A DNA stretch of 64,000 nt from Pedobacter sp. JY14-1 (GTDB lineage: Bacteria; Bacteroidota; Bacteroidia; Sphingobacteriales; Sphingobacteriaceae), in contig NZ_JARJHU010000008.1 of assembly GCF_029269825.1 (NCBI RefSeq), forward strand, positions 124,001-188,000, in the 5' to 3' direction. The notes under the pieces are model-generated. The model searched no databases, was not told the origin of the DNA, and was given only the letters and a program-made list of their open reading frames with translations. How positions within the stretch are numbered: the first letter of the stretch is position 1; each line of letters opens with the position of its first letter. Both the position numbers and the translations under genes were made by a program. Positions 8,008 through 17,360 of the stretch are shown one piece after another.

Positions 8008-8925
8008 TTACTTTACCGCTTCAGCAATTTCGATATCAAAATCCAGGTTGGTATTCGGCGGTATGGCAACCGCATTGTAAACCGAAGCGGGTTTACCTGC
8101 AGCTCCGTAACCCTGCCAGGAAGGAATCAGTAACCTTACCTTCGTGCCCTTTTTGAATTTTGTCAGTACTTCCCAGCCTCTGATTGTTGATGTCAGCTCA
8201 GTAGAATAGCTACCGTCAGTGGTGGATTCAAAAGACGCCCCGTCAAAGAAACGTCCGGTGTAATTAATGGTCAGCAGAGAAGTAAGATCTATGGCGGCAC
8301 CCGAGGTGTCGCCGGCAGAGTTGACAATGTAATATACACCAGTAGCAGTATCCTTCATGGCATTAGTCAATCCCTTATCTGCAATAAACTGCTTTATCCA
8401 TTTGTCGTCCAGCAGCGCCTGGCTCTTCTCAGTATAGGTGGTAATTGCCAGGTCAACAATCTCGTTTGAAGGTACTCCGATGGTCTCAGAACCATTTTTC
8501 CCGAATGCCAGATATGAAGGCAGGATCATTCTCACCGTAGCACCTGGCTTCATCATATTCAGCATCATCTGCAGTCCCGGCAGCTTCATACCCAATATCT
8601 GGGTTGCGTAACCTACATAGGTCCCAGAATTGGAATAGGCAGGGGAAGTATAATACGTATTTCCGTTAAGCAGCGACTTCAGGCTTATGGTGAAGAATAC
8701 CGAATCCGTGTTCTTATAGAATTCACCGGCCCCCTGATTAACAATCTGGTAATAAAAGCCTGTGCCTTGCGGATCTTTTGTTGCAGCAACATTGTTCTTC
8801 CTCAGATATTCTTCAATCTTTGCATCATCTATGGTCTGTGCCGATTCATAATCCTTCTTGCAGCCACTCATCACCATCACCGCTACCACAGCAGCAAACA
8901 CACATGAGCTTATTCTTTTTAGCAT
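8008..8925 (-). CDS. FKBP-type peptidyl-prolyl isomerase lipoprotein, two domains
   Basis: 305-residue exported lipoprotein. The N-terminus has a hydrophobic stretch ending in the lipobox VMSGC (Cys22), so it should be anchored in an outer or inner membrane leaflet. Two FKBP-like domains follow: the first at about 40-170 (GTGFYYQIVNQG, LPSYLAFGKNGS, VPSNEIVDLAI), the second at about 185-303 (LTINYTGRFFDGASFEST, LIPSWQGYGAAG, IPPNTNLDFDIEIAE). The family catalyses proline isomerisation and helps folding of envelope proteins. The first domain is more divergent and may be inactive. It starts 12 nt after the stop of the other FKBP gene, with which it forms an operon. Confidence 0.9.
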   Translation of the reverse strand: MLKRISSCVFAAVVAVMVMSGCKKDYESAQTIDDAKIEEYLRKNNVAATKDPQGTGFYYQIVNQGAGEFYKNTDSVFFTISLKSLLNGNTYYTSPAYSNSGTYVGYATQILGMKLPGLQMMLNMMKPGATVRMILPSYLAFGKNGSETIGVPSNEIVDLAITTYTEKSQALLDDKWIKQFIADKGLTNAMKDTATGVYYIVNSAGDTSGAAIDLTSLLTINYTGRFFDGASFESTTDGSYSTELTSTIRGWEVLTKFKKGTKVRLLIPSWQGYGAAGKPASVYNAVAIPPNTNLDFDIEIAEAVK

Positions 8926-8937
8926 ATAATTGTAATC

Positions 8938-9429
8938 TTATTTTGTTATTTTCTTTTTAACGTCACTCAAATAAATCAAAAAATAGAGTGGCGAATTGGC
9001 AGGAATTGTTCCTACCACCTGATCTCTGTATGCCAGGGGAGACGGCACCAGCAACTGGATTGTCCCCCCCTTCCGGATCTGCGGCAGGCCAATTTGCCAT
9101 CCCGGAATCGCACTGTTCAATACCACTTTATAAACGGATGAGCCCGTAGTCCGGCTAAACACACTATCCGTAAGCAATTTACCTGTATACTGGGTATAAA
9201 GGGTATCGGTTCCCTGCAATGGCCCGCCTGAACCCGGTGTATCTATCCTGTAATAGACCCCGCTTTCATGCCGGATAAACGCAAGACCTGTTGAATCCAG
9301 CCACTTTTTAATCTTTACTTCGTCCAGTTCTTGGTTGAGGCCCTCGTCATAGGCTGAGGTCCTTTCACAGGCAGCAAAAGCGGCAACTGTAAAAGCCAGA
9401 CCAAGTAAAAGCCTATTTTTTAACACCAT
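8938..9429 (-). CDS. FKBP-type peptidyl-prolyl isomerase lipoprotein, single domain
   Basis: 163 residues from the chosen ATG at 9429: a short basic start, a hydrophobic stretch, a lipobox-like AFAAC, then one FKBP domain (GVYYRIDTPGSG, YTQYTGKLL, LVPSPLAYRDQ, IPANSPLYFLIYL). Two in-frame ATGs lie further upstream (9474 and 9516), but they would put 15-29 non-signal residues before the lipoprotein signal, and a good promoter sits between 9433 and 9463. The ATG at 9429 is therefore preferred, which makes the message leaderless or nearly so. First gene of a two-gene folding-factor operon. Confidence 0.83.
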   Translation of the reverse strand: MVLKNRLLLGLAFTVAAFAACERTSAYDEGLNQELDEVKIKKWLDSTGLAFIRHESGVYYRIDTPGSGGPLQGTDTLYTQYTGKLLTDSVFSRTTGSSVYKVVLNSAIPGWQIGLPQIRKGGTIQLLVPSPLAYRDQVVGTIPANSPLYFLIYLSDVKKKITK

Positions 9430-9432
9430 GCA

Positions 9433-9463
9433 CAAAAGTAACCTTTTCGCAGCGTTGCCGCAA
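9433..9463 (-). promoter_or_regulatory. Promoter of the FKBP operon
   Basis: Minus strand: TTG at 9461-9463, a 20-nt spacer, and TACTTTTG at 9433-9440. The -7 box ends 3 nt before the ATG, so transcription should begin at or just inside the start codon. Confidence 0.55.
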
Positions 9464-9491
9464 TATTTAACCATTTTTAACAAATCCAATG

Positions 9492-9522
9492 AACATCCGG
9501 CAGATAAAGAAAACATCCGGCA
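9492..9522. repeat. Two phased 11-bp direct repeats upstream of the FKBP promoter
   Basis: AACATCCGGCA occurs at 9492-9502 and again, exactly, at 9512-9522. The 20-bp period is about two helical turns. The pair lies 28-59 bp upstream of the -33 element, a common place for an activator. Confidence 0.5.
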
Positions 9523-9525
9523 TAA

Positions 9526-9559
9526 TAAAAAAAGCGTCCCGGTAATTAAACCGGAACGC
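9526..9559 (-). terminator. Rho-independent terminator of the fatty-acid oxidation operon
   Basis: Minus strand: stem GCGTTCCGGT / ACCGGGACGC (10 bp, one mismatch) with a 6-nt loop at 9534-9559, then a run of seven T. It lies 27 nt past the acyl-CoA dehydrogenase stop codon. Confidence 0.8.
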
Positions 9560-9586
9560 CATCAGTTAAATTATGAACCGCTTTTG

Positions 9587-11374
9587 CTAAAAGCAATATT
9601 TATTGACGGCAATCAGCTGTTGTGCCACTGCCTGCCTCACCTGTTTAACATTAAAAGGTTCCATTTTCGTAAACCGCTTCAGCCCAACCAGCATCATCTT
9701 CAGTTCATCGCCTTCCGCAAAAGCCCAGAGCGCATCCTTACCTGCCTTCGCAACCGCATCTACCGCTTCAACAAAATAAATGCGCATCAGGTTCAATTGG
9801 CCTTCACAAGCTTCTGCGCCGCGCAGGGCCACCAGCTTTTCCGTCCTCAGCATTGCCGATTCCGCCACATACACATAACTGGCCATATCTGCAATATTCA
9901 TCAGTATCTCCTGTTCCTTTGCAAGGCTCATCATCAGCTTCTGCACTGCCGAACCCGCTACCATCAGCGTCGCTTTCTTCAGGTTCGCGATCATCTTCTT
10001 TTCCGCCGCGAACAGTGCGTTGTCTTCTTCTCCGAAATCCGGTATCGCCATCAGTTCCGCAGCAACGGCAGTTGCCGGCGTCATCAGATCCAACTCACCC
10101 TTCATTGCGCGCTTCAGCATCATGTCTACTGTCAGCAGCCTGTTGATTTCATTCGTACCTTCAAATATCCTGTTGATCCTGGCATCCCGGTAAGCCCTGT
10201 CCATTGGCGCTTCCGCAGAAAAGCCCATCCCTCCATAGATCTGTACACCTTCATCCACCACATAATCCAAAACCTCAGAGCCCCATACTTTTAATATAGC
10301 GCACTCCACAGCAAACTGCTCGGTAGATTTCAGCTTTGCCTTACCTTCATCCATACCCCCAGCCACCAGCGCATCAAATGCATCATCGATGTTCTGACCC
10401 GCCCGGTAGTTTGCCGATTCCACTGCATATACCTTGGCGGCCATTTCGGCCAGTTTGTGCCTGATCGCACCATATTTAGAGATCGGCTTTTCGAACTGTA
10501 TCCGTTCATTGGCATAATTCACTGCAGTATCGATCACCGACTTAGAAGCTCCTATTGCGGCCGCAGCCAGCTTGATCCGGCCTATATTGAGGATATTTAC
10601 CGCGATCTTAAAACCATTCTGCCTTTCGGAGAGGATGTTCTCCACCGGCACCGGACAATCATTAAAAAATACCTGTCTGGTCGAAGAGCCCTTAATGCCC
10701 ATTTTATGTTCTTCCGGGTTCATGGTAATCCCGCCGAAACCACGCTCAACAATAAAGGCTGTCAGGTTCCCATCATCATCAATTTTGGCAAATACAATGA
10801 ATACATCCGCAAAACCACCGTTGGTAATCCACATTTTCTGCCCGTTGATCAGATAATGCTTGCCATCTTCGGTAAGCCGGGCCTTTGTCTTTCCTGAATT
10901 GGCATCGGAGCCAGAGTTAGGTTCAGTAAGACAATAGGCTGCCTTCCATTCACCGGTAGCCAGCTTAGGGATATATTTGTCCTTCTGCTCCTGGTTGCCA
11001 TAATACAAGATCGGCAACGTACCAATGCCCGTATGCGCAGAAAGCGCCACAGCAAAGGAATGGCCCGCACCAATCACATCTGCCACCAGCATAGAAGTAT
11101 TGAAGTTCTTGCCAAATCCACCATACTGCTCAGGAATTGAAACCCCTAGTATACCCAGCTCGCCGGCCTTATCCATCAGCGACTGCATCAGCCCTTCTTC
11201 CTGCTGGTCTATGCGTTCCAGGTTCGGGAATACCTCCGCAGTCAGGAAATCCCGGCAGGTCTGCGCAATCATCCGCTGCTCTTCATCAAACTCTTCGGGA
11301 ATAAAAACATCCTGATAAACTGTTTCTTTGATCAGAAATTCACCCCCCTTTATATTTTTCGCTGTACTTTCCAT
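9587..11374 (-). CDS. Acyl-CoA dehydrogenase family protein
   Basis: 595-residue FAD enzyme that makes trans-2-enoyl-CoA from acyl-CoA, the first step of beta-oxidation. The usual three-part fold is visible: N-terminal helices (30-150), the middle beta domain (AAYCLTEPNSGSDANSG and KMWITNGGFADVFIV at about 150-260), and the C-terminal helices with the catalytic-type Glu in RIFEGTNEINRLL (about 405-417). About 170 further residues form an extra C-terminal helical domain found in the long (about 600-residue) Bacteroidota and VLCAD-like members, so long-chain substrates are likely. It is the last gene of the operon: 21 nt after the thiolase stop codon, followed by a terminator. Confidence 0.94.
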   Translation of the reverse strand: MESTAKNIKGGEFLIKETVYQDVFIPEEFDEEQRMIAQTCRDFLTAEVFPNLERIDQQEEGLMQSLMDKAGELGILGVSIPEQYGGFGKNFNTSMLVADVIGAGHSFAVALSAHTGIGTLPILYYGNQEQKDKYIPKLATGEWKAAYCLTEPNSGSDANSGKTKARLTEDGKHYLINGQKMWITNGGFADVFIVFAKIDDDGNLTAFIVERGFGGITMNPEEHKMGIKGSSTRQVFFNDCPVPVENILSERQNGFKIAVNILNIGRIKLAAAAIGASKSVIDTAVNYANERIQFEKPISKYGAIRHKLAEMAAKVYAVESANYRAGQNIDDAFDALVAGGMDEGKAKLKSTEQFAVECAILKVWGSEVLDYVVDEGVQIYGGMGFSAEAPMDRAYRDARINRIFEGTNEINRLLTVDMMLKRAMKGELDLMTPATAVAAELMAIPDFGEEDNALFAAEKKMIANLKKATLMVAGSAVQKLMMSLAKEQEILMNIADMASYVYVAESAMLRTEKLVALRGAEACEGQLNLMRIYFVEAVDAVAKAGKDALWAFAEGDELKMMLVGLKRFTKMEPFNVKQVRQAVAQQLIAVNKYCF

Positions 11375-11395
11375 CGTCTCCTATTTGGTTTAAGC

Positions 11396-12574
11396 TTAAA
11401 ACACTTCAAAAATACCTGCAGCTCCCTGCCCTGTACCCACGCACATCGTTACCAAACCATATTTCCCGCCACGCCGCTTCATTTCATTAAACAACTGCAC
11501 AGACAGTTTCGCGCCGGAACAACCCAGCGGGTGCCCCAGTGCGATCGCACCTCCGTTTACATTCAGCTTAGACTGGTCCAGCTCCAGCTCGCGGATAACG
11601 GCAAGCGACTGTGAGGCGAAAGCCTCATTCAGCTCAATCAGGTCCAGCTGCTCCAAGTCCATATCTGCAGCCTTTAATGCCTTTGGTATCGCATAAATAG
11701 GGCCTATACCCATGATCCTTGGCGGCACTCCCGCAATTCCATAACTGACCAGCCTGGCCACCGGCTCCACACCCAGTTCCTTCAACTTCTTCTCCGACAC
11801 CACGAGCACAAAAGCCGCCCCGTCAGAAGTCTGCGAAGAATTACCCGCGGTAATGCAGCCATCCGCCGCGAACACAGGTTTCAGTTTAGCCAGCTTTTCT
11901 ACTGAAGTGTCCGCGCGCGGACCTTCATCCGTATCTACTATATAACTCCGTACCTGTTTCTTCATCCTTTCATCCAGATAAGTCTCATGAACCGTAAAAG
12001 GCATGACCCCTGCCTTCAAATGGCCGTTTTTTATCGCTTCGACGGCCTTCATGTGTGACCGGTAAGCGAACTCATCCTGGTCTTCACGGCTTACCTTATA
12101 CATACTGGCCACCGCCTCGGCGGTAAGGCCCATACCCCAGTACCAGTCGGGGTTTTTACGGGCTACATCGGCATTCGGTACAATCTTCCAGCCTCCGAAA
12201 GGCATCCCCGACATCACCTCTACACCTCCGGCCACGATACAATCTGCCATACCTGTCCTGATCTTCGCCACTGCCATCGCGATGGTTTCCAGTCCCGAAG
12301 CACAGTAACGGTTCACGGTCACGCCCGGCACCTTGTCTGTATCCAGGCCCATCAGCGAAACCATACGGCCGATATTCAGGCCCTGTTCCGCTTCCGGCGT
12401 CGCATTACCGACAATCACATCGTCGATCTGTTCCTTATCCAGGTTAGGGACCGAAGCCACCAGGTACCTGATCAGCTCCGCAGCCAGGTCGTCGGCCCTT
12501 GTAAAACGAAATACCCCCCGGGGGGCCTTGCCCACTGCGGTGCGGTATCCTGCTATGATATATGCTTCCTGCAT
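11396..12574 (-). CDS. fadA: Acetyl-CoA C-acyltransferase (3-ketoacyl-CoA thiolase)
   Basis: 392-residue thiolase that cleaves 3-ketoacyl-CoA into acetyl-CoA and a shortened acyl-CoA. The nucleophile Cys91 sits in [10 protein letters not shown], the His in [15 protein letters not shown], and the second catalytic Cys in [12 protein letters not shown]. Length and motifs are complete. The gene stands between the bifunctional FadB-like enzyme (18-nt gap) and the acyl-CoA dehydrogenase, so a degradative rather than biosynthetic role is likely. Confidence 0.95.
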   Translation of the reverse strand: MQEAYIIAGYRTAVGKAPRGVFRFTRADDLAAELIRYLVASVPNLDKEQIDDVIVGNATPEAEQGLNIGRMVSLMGLDTDKVPGVTVNRYCASGLETIAMAVAKIRTGMADCIVAGGVEVMSGMPFGGWKIVPNADVARKNPDWYWGMGLTAEAVASMYKVSREDQDEFAYRSHMKAVEAIKNGHLKAGVMPFTVHETYLDERMKKQVRSYIVDTDEGPRADTSVEKLAKLKPVFAADGCITAGNSSQTSDGAAFVLVVSEKKLKELGVEPVARLVSYGIAGVPPRIMGIGPIYAIPKALKAADMDLEQLDLIELNEAFASQSLAVIRELELDQSKLNVNGGAIALGHPLGCSGAKLSVQLFNEMKRRGGKYGLVTMCVGTGQGAAGIFEVF

Positions 12575-12592
12575 GTCCTTCAGTTTTAGCTG

Positions 12593-14959
12593 TTAATTCC
12601 TCAATGGTTTGCCCGTGGTTACGATGCTCTGAATGCGCTCCAGCGTCTTGCGCTCACCGCAAAGCGACAGGAAGGCTTCCCGCTCCAGATCGAGCAGGTA
12701 CTGCTCGGTCACTTCTGTCGGGGAAGAAAGGTCGCCCCCGCACATGACCCAACCCAGCTTTTCAGAGATCTTCTTGTCATGTTCCGAAATGTAATGTCCT
12801 GAATACATCGTATTGGCACCAGCGTAGACAATCCCGAGCCCCTGTTTGCCCAGCACCCTGATGTCTTTGCGTGGCACCGGTTTCGTATAGCCTGCCTCCG
12901 CCAGTTCTACAGCCCGGGCTTTAGCGTCCGCAATTAGCCGGCTCCGGTTCATCGTAATGGCATATTTGCCTTTTTGCAGATAACCCAACTCCGCAGCTTC
13001 GGCAGCAGAAGTGGAAACCTTTGCCATACCGATCGTCAGGAAACGCTCGCGCAATACCTGCTGAACGATCTGATCGTCCCGGTATTCGTCGGAAGCCCGC
13101 AGGGCAAACTCCTTGGTACCGCCACCGCCCGGGATTACCCCTACGCCGAATTCCACCAACCCCATATACGTTTCTGCATGCAACTGCACATGGTCGGCAT
13201 GGAGACTGAACTCACACCCCCCGCCGAGAGTGAGGTTATGCGGCGCGACGACCACCGGTATGGAAGAGTACCTGATCCGCATCGAGGTATCCTGAAACAG
13301 CTTTACCGCCAGGTTCAATTCATCCCACTCCTGTTCTACCGCCATCATGAAGATCATACCTACGTTTGCCCCTGCACTGAAGTTCGCGCCGTCATTTCCG
13401 ATCACCACCGCACGGTAATCCTTTTCCGCCATATCGATCGCCTTATTGATGGCCTGCAATGTATCACCGCCAATGGTATTCATCTTCGAGTGGAACTCCA
13501 CGTTCAGCACCCCATCGCCCAGATCGAGCACTGAGGCCCCAGCATTTTTCCACACCACCTTCCCTGCCGCACGAAGGTTATCCAGGATGATGAAGCTTTC
13601 AGCACCCGGCAAAGCCTTGTAAACTTTTGAAGGGATGTCGTAATATTTGCGTACCCCGCCTTCAACCTTGTAAAAACTTTCATTGCCGGCTTCCAGCATC
13701 TCCACTACCCAGGCTGCAGGTTCATGCCCGTATAACTTCATGCCTGCTATCGCTTCCCTTACACCGATAGCCTCCCAGACTTCGAAAGGCCCCAGTTCCC
13801 AGCCAAATCCTGCACGCATCGCATCGTCGATGCGGTAAAGTTCATCGGATATCTCCGGTATGCGGTCAGAAACATATTCAAACAGGCCAAAGGAAGAGGC
13901 CCGGAACAGTTCGCCTGCCTTATCCTTGCCAGCCGCAAATACTTTCATCCGCTCCCGTACATGCGCTATCGGCTTAGTCATGTCCAGCGTAGCCGACTTC
14001 ACCTTCGCCTGCGGTTTATATTCCAGCGTCTTCAGGTCAAGCGCCAGTATCTCCGTTTTACCTTCAGGTGTCTTTGTCTTTTTATAAAAACCCTGACCTG
14101 TCTTATCGCCCAGCCATTTGCTGGCCTCCATTTTTTCCACATATGCCGGCAGTTTAAACAAGTCATGTGCCTTGTCTTCAGGAGCATTGTCATATAAACC
14201 CTTTGCAACCTTAATCATCGTATCCAGCCCCACCACATCGCTCGTACGGAAGGTCGCCGATTTGGGGCGGCCCAGCGCAGGACCTGTGAACTTGTCTACT
14301 TCTTCTACCGTCAGATCCATTTTTTCTACCAGGTGCAGCAGCGACATGATCGAAAATACCCCTACCCGATTAGCAATAAAGGCCGGCGTATCCTTGCACA
14401 TCACTGTGGTCTTGCCCAGAAACCTGTCGCCATACCGCATCAGGAAATCAACCGCCTCCGGCAAAGTATGCGGGGTAGGGATAATCTCCAGCAGGCGCAG
14501 GTACCGCGGTGGGTTAAAAAAGTGCGTGCAGCAGAAATGTGCCTTGAAGTCATCACTCCTGCCTTCTGCCATCAGGTGGATCGGGATGCCTGAGGTATTT
14601 GAAGTGATCAACGTTCCCGGCTTGCGGAACCGCTCCACCAGTTCAAATACCTTCTTCTTGATGTCCAGGTTTTCTACAACCACCTCAATTACCCAATCAC
14701 AATCTGCGATCTTCGGCATATCGTCTTCAAAATTGCCCGTAGAAACTTTACCCAACACCTTCCGCGAATAAACCGGCGAAGGGCTGCTCTTCACCGCTGT
14801 GGCAAGGGCCGCATCTACGATACTGTTCCTGGCTCCCTCTTTAGACACAATGTCCAGCAGCAGAACCTCTACGCCGATATTGGCGAAATGGCAGGCAATA
14901 CGCGAGCCCATAATGCCTGAGCCCAAAACAGCTACCTTACTTATTTTTCTGTTGCTCAT
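12593..14959 (-). CDS. fadB: 3-hydroxyacyl-CoA dehydrogenase / enoyl-CoA hydratase
   Basis: 788-residue bifunctional beta-oxidation enzyme. The NAD-binding 3-hydroxyacyl-CoA dehydrogenase part comes first (VAVLGSGIMGSRIACHF at about 9-25, then SNTSGIPIHLMAEG, FFNPPRYLRLLEII, DTPAFIANRVG), and the crotonase-like hydratase part comes second (about 475-690, with NFSAGANVGMIF and GGGCEFSLHAD). This order is that of Bacillus FadN rather than of E. coli FadB; the symbol is by function. It starts inside the end of the MarR gene (23-nt overlap), so translation is probably coupled to the regulator. No sign of damage. Confidence 0.93.
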   Translation of the reverse strand: MSNRKISKVAVLGSGIMGSRIACHFANIGVEVLLLDIVSKEGARNSIVDAALATAVKSSPSPVYSRKVLGKVSTGNFEDDMPKIADCDWVIEVVVENLDIKKKVFELVERFRKPGTLITSNTSGIPIHLMAEGRSDDFKAHFCCTHFFNPPRYLRLLEIIPTPHTLPEAVDFLMRYGDRFLGKTTVMCKDTPAFIANRVGVFSIMSLLHLVEKMDLTVEEVDKFTGPALGRPKSATFRTSDVVGLDTMIKVAKGLYDNAPEDKAHDLFKLPAYVEKMEASKWLGDKTGQGFYKKTKTPEGKTEILALDLKTLEYKPQAKVKSATLDMTKPIAHVRERMKVFAAGKDKAGELFRASSFGLFEYVSDRIPEISDELYRIDDAMRAGFGWELGPFEVWEAIGVREAIAGMKLYGHEPAAWVVEMLEAGNESFYKVEGGVRKYYDIPSKVYKALPGAESFIILDNLRAAGKVVWKNAGASVLDLGDGVLNVEFHSKMNTIGGDTLQAINKAIDMAEKDYRAVVIGNDGANFSAGANVGMIFMMAVEQEWDELNLAVKLFQDTSMRIRYSSIPVVVAPHNLTLGGGCEFSLHADHVQLHAETYMGLVEFGVGVIPGGGGTKEFALRASDEYRDDQIVQQVLRERFLTIGMAKVSTSAAEAAELGYLQKGKYAITMNRSRLIADAKARAVELAEAGYTKPVPRKDIRVLGKQGLGIVYAGANTMYSGHYISEHDKKISEKLGWVMCGGDLSSPTEVTEQYLLDLEREAFLSLCGERKTLERIQSIVTTGKPLRN

Positions 14960-15395
14960 GTTGGTTAGGGATTGTATATGCTAAAGTCAGTTTATTCAGT
15001 TTCTGTAATGTCTTGATCAGCGCATTCTTTTCAGGTATCGTCATGTTCGCATTCAGGTATTCATTAAATGCGATCACTACCCCTTTGGCTTCATGTCTTT
15101 TTTCTACACCAAATTCTGTCAGGTAGACCTTCACTGAACGCTTGTCTCCCTGCGCAGCTTCACGGTATATTAACCCCAGTTCCTCCATATTGTTCAGCAT
15201 TCGCGACAAGCTTGTCGCCTTTACACCCAGCAGCCCCGCAAGCTGGGTTACCGCGGTTCCTTCTTTCTCAATATTGATCAGCACATAGCCAATTGCCTGT
15301 GTAATGCCAAAACCAGAAGCGATCTGGTTGTAGGTGTTTGCCATATTCTGCCACACCACCTTCAAATAATAGTCTACCGTTTCCTGCTGTTTCAT
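14937..15395 (-). CDS. MarR-family transcriptional regulator of the fatty-acid operon
   Basis: 152 residues with a winged helix-turn-helix: AGLLGVKATSLSRMLNNMEE as recognition region and a wing at REAAQGDKRSVKVYLTE. MarR proteins act as dimers that usually repress their own operon and release DNA on binding a small ligand; here an acyl-CoA or fatty acid is a likely ligand, by context only. The ATG at 15395 is chosen because a longer TTG start would lie inside the predicted promoter. It is the first gene of the fadB-fadA-dehydrogenase operon and overlaps fadB by 23 nt. A palindrome at 15404-15415 covers its predicted transcription start. Confidence 0.9.
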   Translation of the reverse strand: MKQQETVDYYLKVVWQNMANTYNQIASGFGITQAIGYVLINIEKEGTAVTQLAGLLGVKATSLSRMLNNMEELGLIYREAAQGDKRSVKVYLTEFGVEKRHEAKGVVIAFNEYLNANMTIPEKNALIKTLQKLNKLTLAYTIPNQHEQQKNK

Positions 15396-15403
15396 CAAAA
15401 TAC

Positions 15404-15415
15404 TATGCTTGCATA
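15404..15415. promoter_or_regulatory. Palindromic operator candidate for the MarR regulator
   Basis: TATGC, TT, GCATA: a perfect 12-bp dyad 8 nt upstream of the MarR start codon and just downstream of its -7 box, so it spans the predicted transcription start. Size and symmetry suit a MarR-type dimer. Confidence 0.5.
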
Positions 15416-15416
15416 A

Positions 15417-15447
15417 CAAAGCTATCGAATATAAATTTACTTTGCAA
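15417..15447 (-). promoter_or_regulatory. Promoter of the MarR-fad operon
   Basis: Minus strand: TTG at 15445-15447, a 20-nt spacer, and TAGCTTTG at 15417-15424, a full match to the Bacteroidota -7 consensus. The ATG is 21 nt downstream. Confidence 0.6.
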
Positions 15448-15493
15448 GACCAGATTGTTAATTATTTGTCACGCCTGCTGCGATTTGCAGTAC

Positions 15494-17278
15494 TCAGGAT
15501 TCGTGTTCAGGTGCATGATAGTCCTCCGCGTCCCGGTAGATCTTCTCGATAAGGTCTTTATTTTTTTCCAAAATAACTTTACGTTTAAGACTCAGCTTCG
15601 GCGTCAGTTCCCCACCATTTATACTCCACAGCTTGTGCAGTAAGACAAAACGCTTTACCTGTTCCCAACGTCCGAAATCCTTACAGCTGTCCTTCATGAT
15701 CTGTTCAAATTTAGCCAGCACCTGTTCATTGTCCACCATATCCTGGTCGGTAGTATAACTGATCCCTTTTTTTGCAGCCCAATTTTTCAGTGCTGCAAAA
15801 TTAGGCACGATCAGGGCAGCGGGGAATTTACGGTTCTCACCCAGTACCATCACCTGCTCTACCAGTGGCGTTTCCTTAAATTTATTTTCCAGTGTCTGTG
15901 GCGCGACATACTTTCCGCCGGCCGTCTTAAAGATCTCTTTTTTTCTGTCGGTAATTTTCAGGAATCTGCCGTTCAGCATTTCACCGATGTCGCCGGTATG
16001 GAACCAACCCTCAGCGTCGATTGTCTCCGCCGTCAGGTCGTCACGACCATAGTAGCCCTTCATTACGTCGTGTCCCCGTACCAGTACCTCACCGTCCTCA
16101 GCGATCCTCACTTCGACACCCGCTATCGGCGGGCCAACGGTACCGAACATCGTATTGCCAAAATGATTGACCGCAATCACCGGGGAGGTTTCCGTAAGCC
16201 CATATCCCTCAAAAACCGGCATATCGGCACCCCAGAAGATCCGTGCCAGCCTTGGGTTCAGTGCTGCGCCGCCCGATATAATGACCACGATCTCGCCCCC
16301 TAATGCCTCCTGCCATTTCTTGAATACCAGCTTACGCGCGATGCCCAACTGCATCTTATACCACCAGCCACTGCCAAACTCATACTTCTCAGCCAGGCCT
16401 ACTGACCAGAAAAACAAGCTCCGCTTGATGCCTGTCAGCGCCTTGCCCCTTTCCATGATCTTCTCATACACCTTCTCCAGCAGGCGCGGGACTGTAGAAA
16501 AAACGTTGGGCTTTACGTCCTGTATATCGGCTACGATCGTATCCATGCTTTCCGCGTAGTACACTGAAACGTTTCCATACATATAAAGATATACCACCAT
16601 GCGCTCAAATATGTGCGACAGAGGCAAAAAGCTAAGTCCTTTCTTTATTCCTTCCGGCAGCAATACCGCAGAGTTCTCGAAGTTCTTCACCAGGTTGTCA
16701 TGCGTCAGCATCACTCCTTTCGGCGTACCCGTTGTTCCGGAGGTATAGATCAGCGTCAGGATATCATCCGGCTTCACTGCTGAACGATAAGCCTCCAGGT
16801 CGGCAACAGACTGCTTGCCCAGTTCCATCAAAGTCTCCCAGTATTCAGCGTCTTTGACCTTGTTAAAGGTAAATATCTTGATTGAGGCGTTTACTTTCTC
16901 ACAAACCGGCATGACTTTCCGGTACAGTGCCTCATCAGCTACAAAAATCACCGTCACTTCTGCATTGGTAAGGATAAATTCGATATCATGTTCTGCCAGT
17001 GTCGGGTACAACGGCACCTGATATGCACCCAACTGCGTAATGGCAAAATCCGCAATGTTCCATTCCGGTCTGTTGTGCGACATGACCGCTACCCGGGCAC
17101 CCTTACCCACTCCAAGGCTGATCAGGCCCTGACTAAGTGCATCGACTGTTTCACAAAACTGCCGGGTACTGTAGGAAACCCATTTACCCGCTATTTTGCC
17201 GTTAATGAAATCTTCTTTGGGAAACTGCGCTAAATTGTATCTGAGCAAATCAAATACCCTGGTAATCGGTCCGGCCAT
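15494..17278 (-). CDS. fadD: Long-chain fatty acid-CoA ligase
   Basis: 594-residue AMP-forming acyl-CoA synthetase that activates long-chain fatty acids with ATP and CoA. The P-loop-like motif TLIYTSGTTGTPKGVMLTH lies at about 192-210, the motif EGYGLTETSPV at about 365, and the hinge motif GWFHTGDIG followed by DRKKEIFKTAGGKYV at about 426-452. Length fits the bacterial long-chain (FACL) group. It is on the same strand as the MarR-fad operon, 98 nt ahead of it, and supplies its substrates. Whether it is cotranscribed is unclear, because the MarR gene has a promoter of its own in the gap. Confidence 0.94.
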   Translation of the reverse strand: MAGPITRVFDLLRYNLAQFPKEDFINGKIAGKWVSYSTRQFCETVDALSQGLISLGVGKGARVAVMSHNRPEWNIADFAITQLGAYQVPLYPTLAEHDIEFILTNAEVTVIFVADEALYRKVMPVCEKVNASIKIFTFNKVKDAEYWETLMELGKQSVADLEAYRSAVKPDDILTLIYTSGTTGTPKGVMLTHDNLVKNFENSAVLLPEGIKKGLSFLPLSHIFERMVVYLYMYGNVSVYYAESMDTIVADIQDVKPNVFSTVPRLLEKVYEKIMERGKALTGIKRSLFFWSVGLAEKYEFGSGWWYKMQLGIARKLVFKKWQEALGGEIVVIISGGAALNPRLARIFWGADMPVFEGYGLTETSPVIAVNHFGNTMFGTVGPPIAGVEVRIAEDGEVLVRGHDVMKGYYGRDDLTAETIDAEGWFHTGDIGEMLNGRFLKITDRKKEIFKTAGGKYVAPQTLENKFKETPLVEQVMVLGENRKFPAALIVPNFAALKNWAAKKGISYTTDQDMVDNEQVLAKFEQIMKDSCKDFGRWEQVKRFVLLHKLWSINGGELTPKLSLKRKVILEKNKDLIEKIYRDAEDYHAPEHES

Positions 17279-17360
17279 AACACTTCGTTTAATTAAAGAA
17301 CCCGCTCAACGTCGCGTGGTTCCTTGTATCAAGATAAGCAAAATAATGAAAAAACTGATT

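Noticed and set aside
9430-9516. Upstream ATGs (9474, 9516) for the single-domain FKBP lipoprotein
   Set aside because: They would put extra residues before a good lipoprotein signal and lie upstream of the best promoter. Kept only as alternatives.
9428-10294. A 288-codon plus-strand open frame
   Set aside because: It lies antisense to the acyl-CoA dehydrogenase gene, has His/Arg/Cys-rich composition without any domain, and arises from the codon bias of the real gene.
14118-14771. A 217-codon plus-strand open frame
   Set aside because: Antisense to the FadB-like gene; low-complexity Ser/Arg composition and no start signal.
17279-17360. CTTGATACAAG dyad between the LLM oxidoreductase and fadD as a terminator
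   Set aside because: Only a 4-bp stem and no T run.
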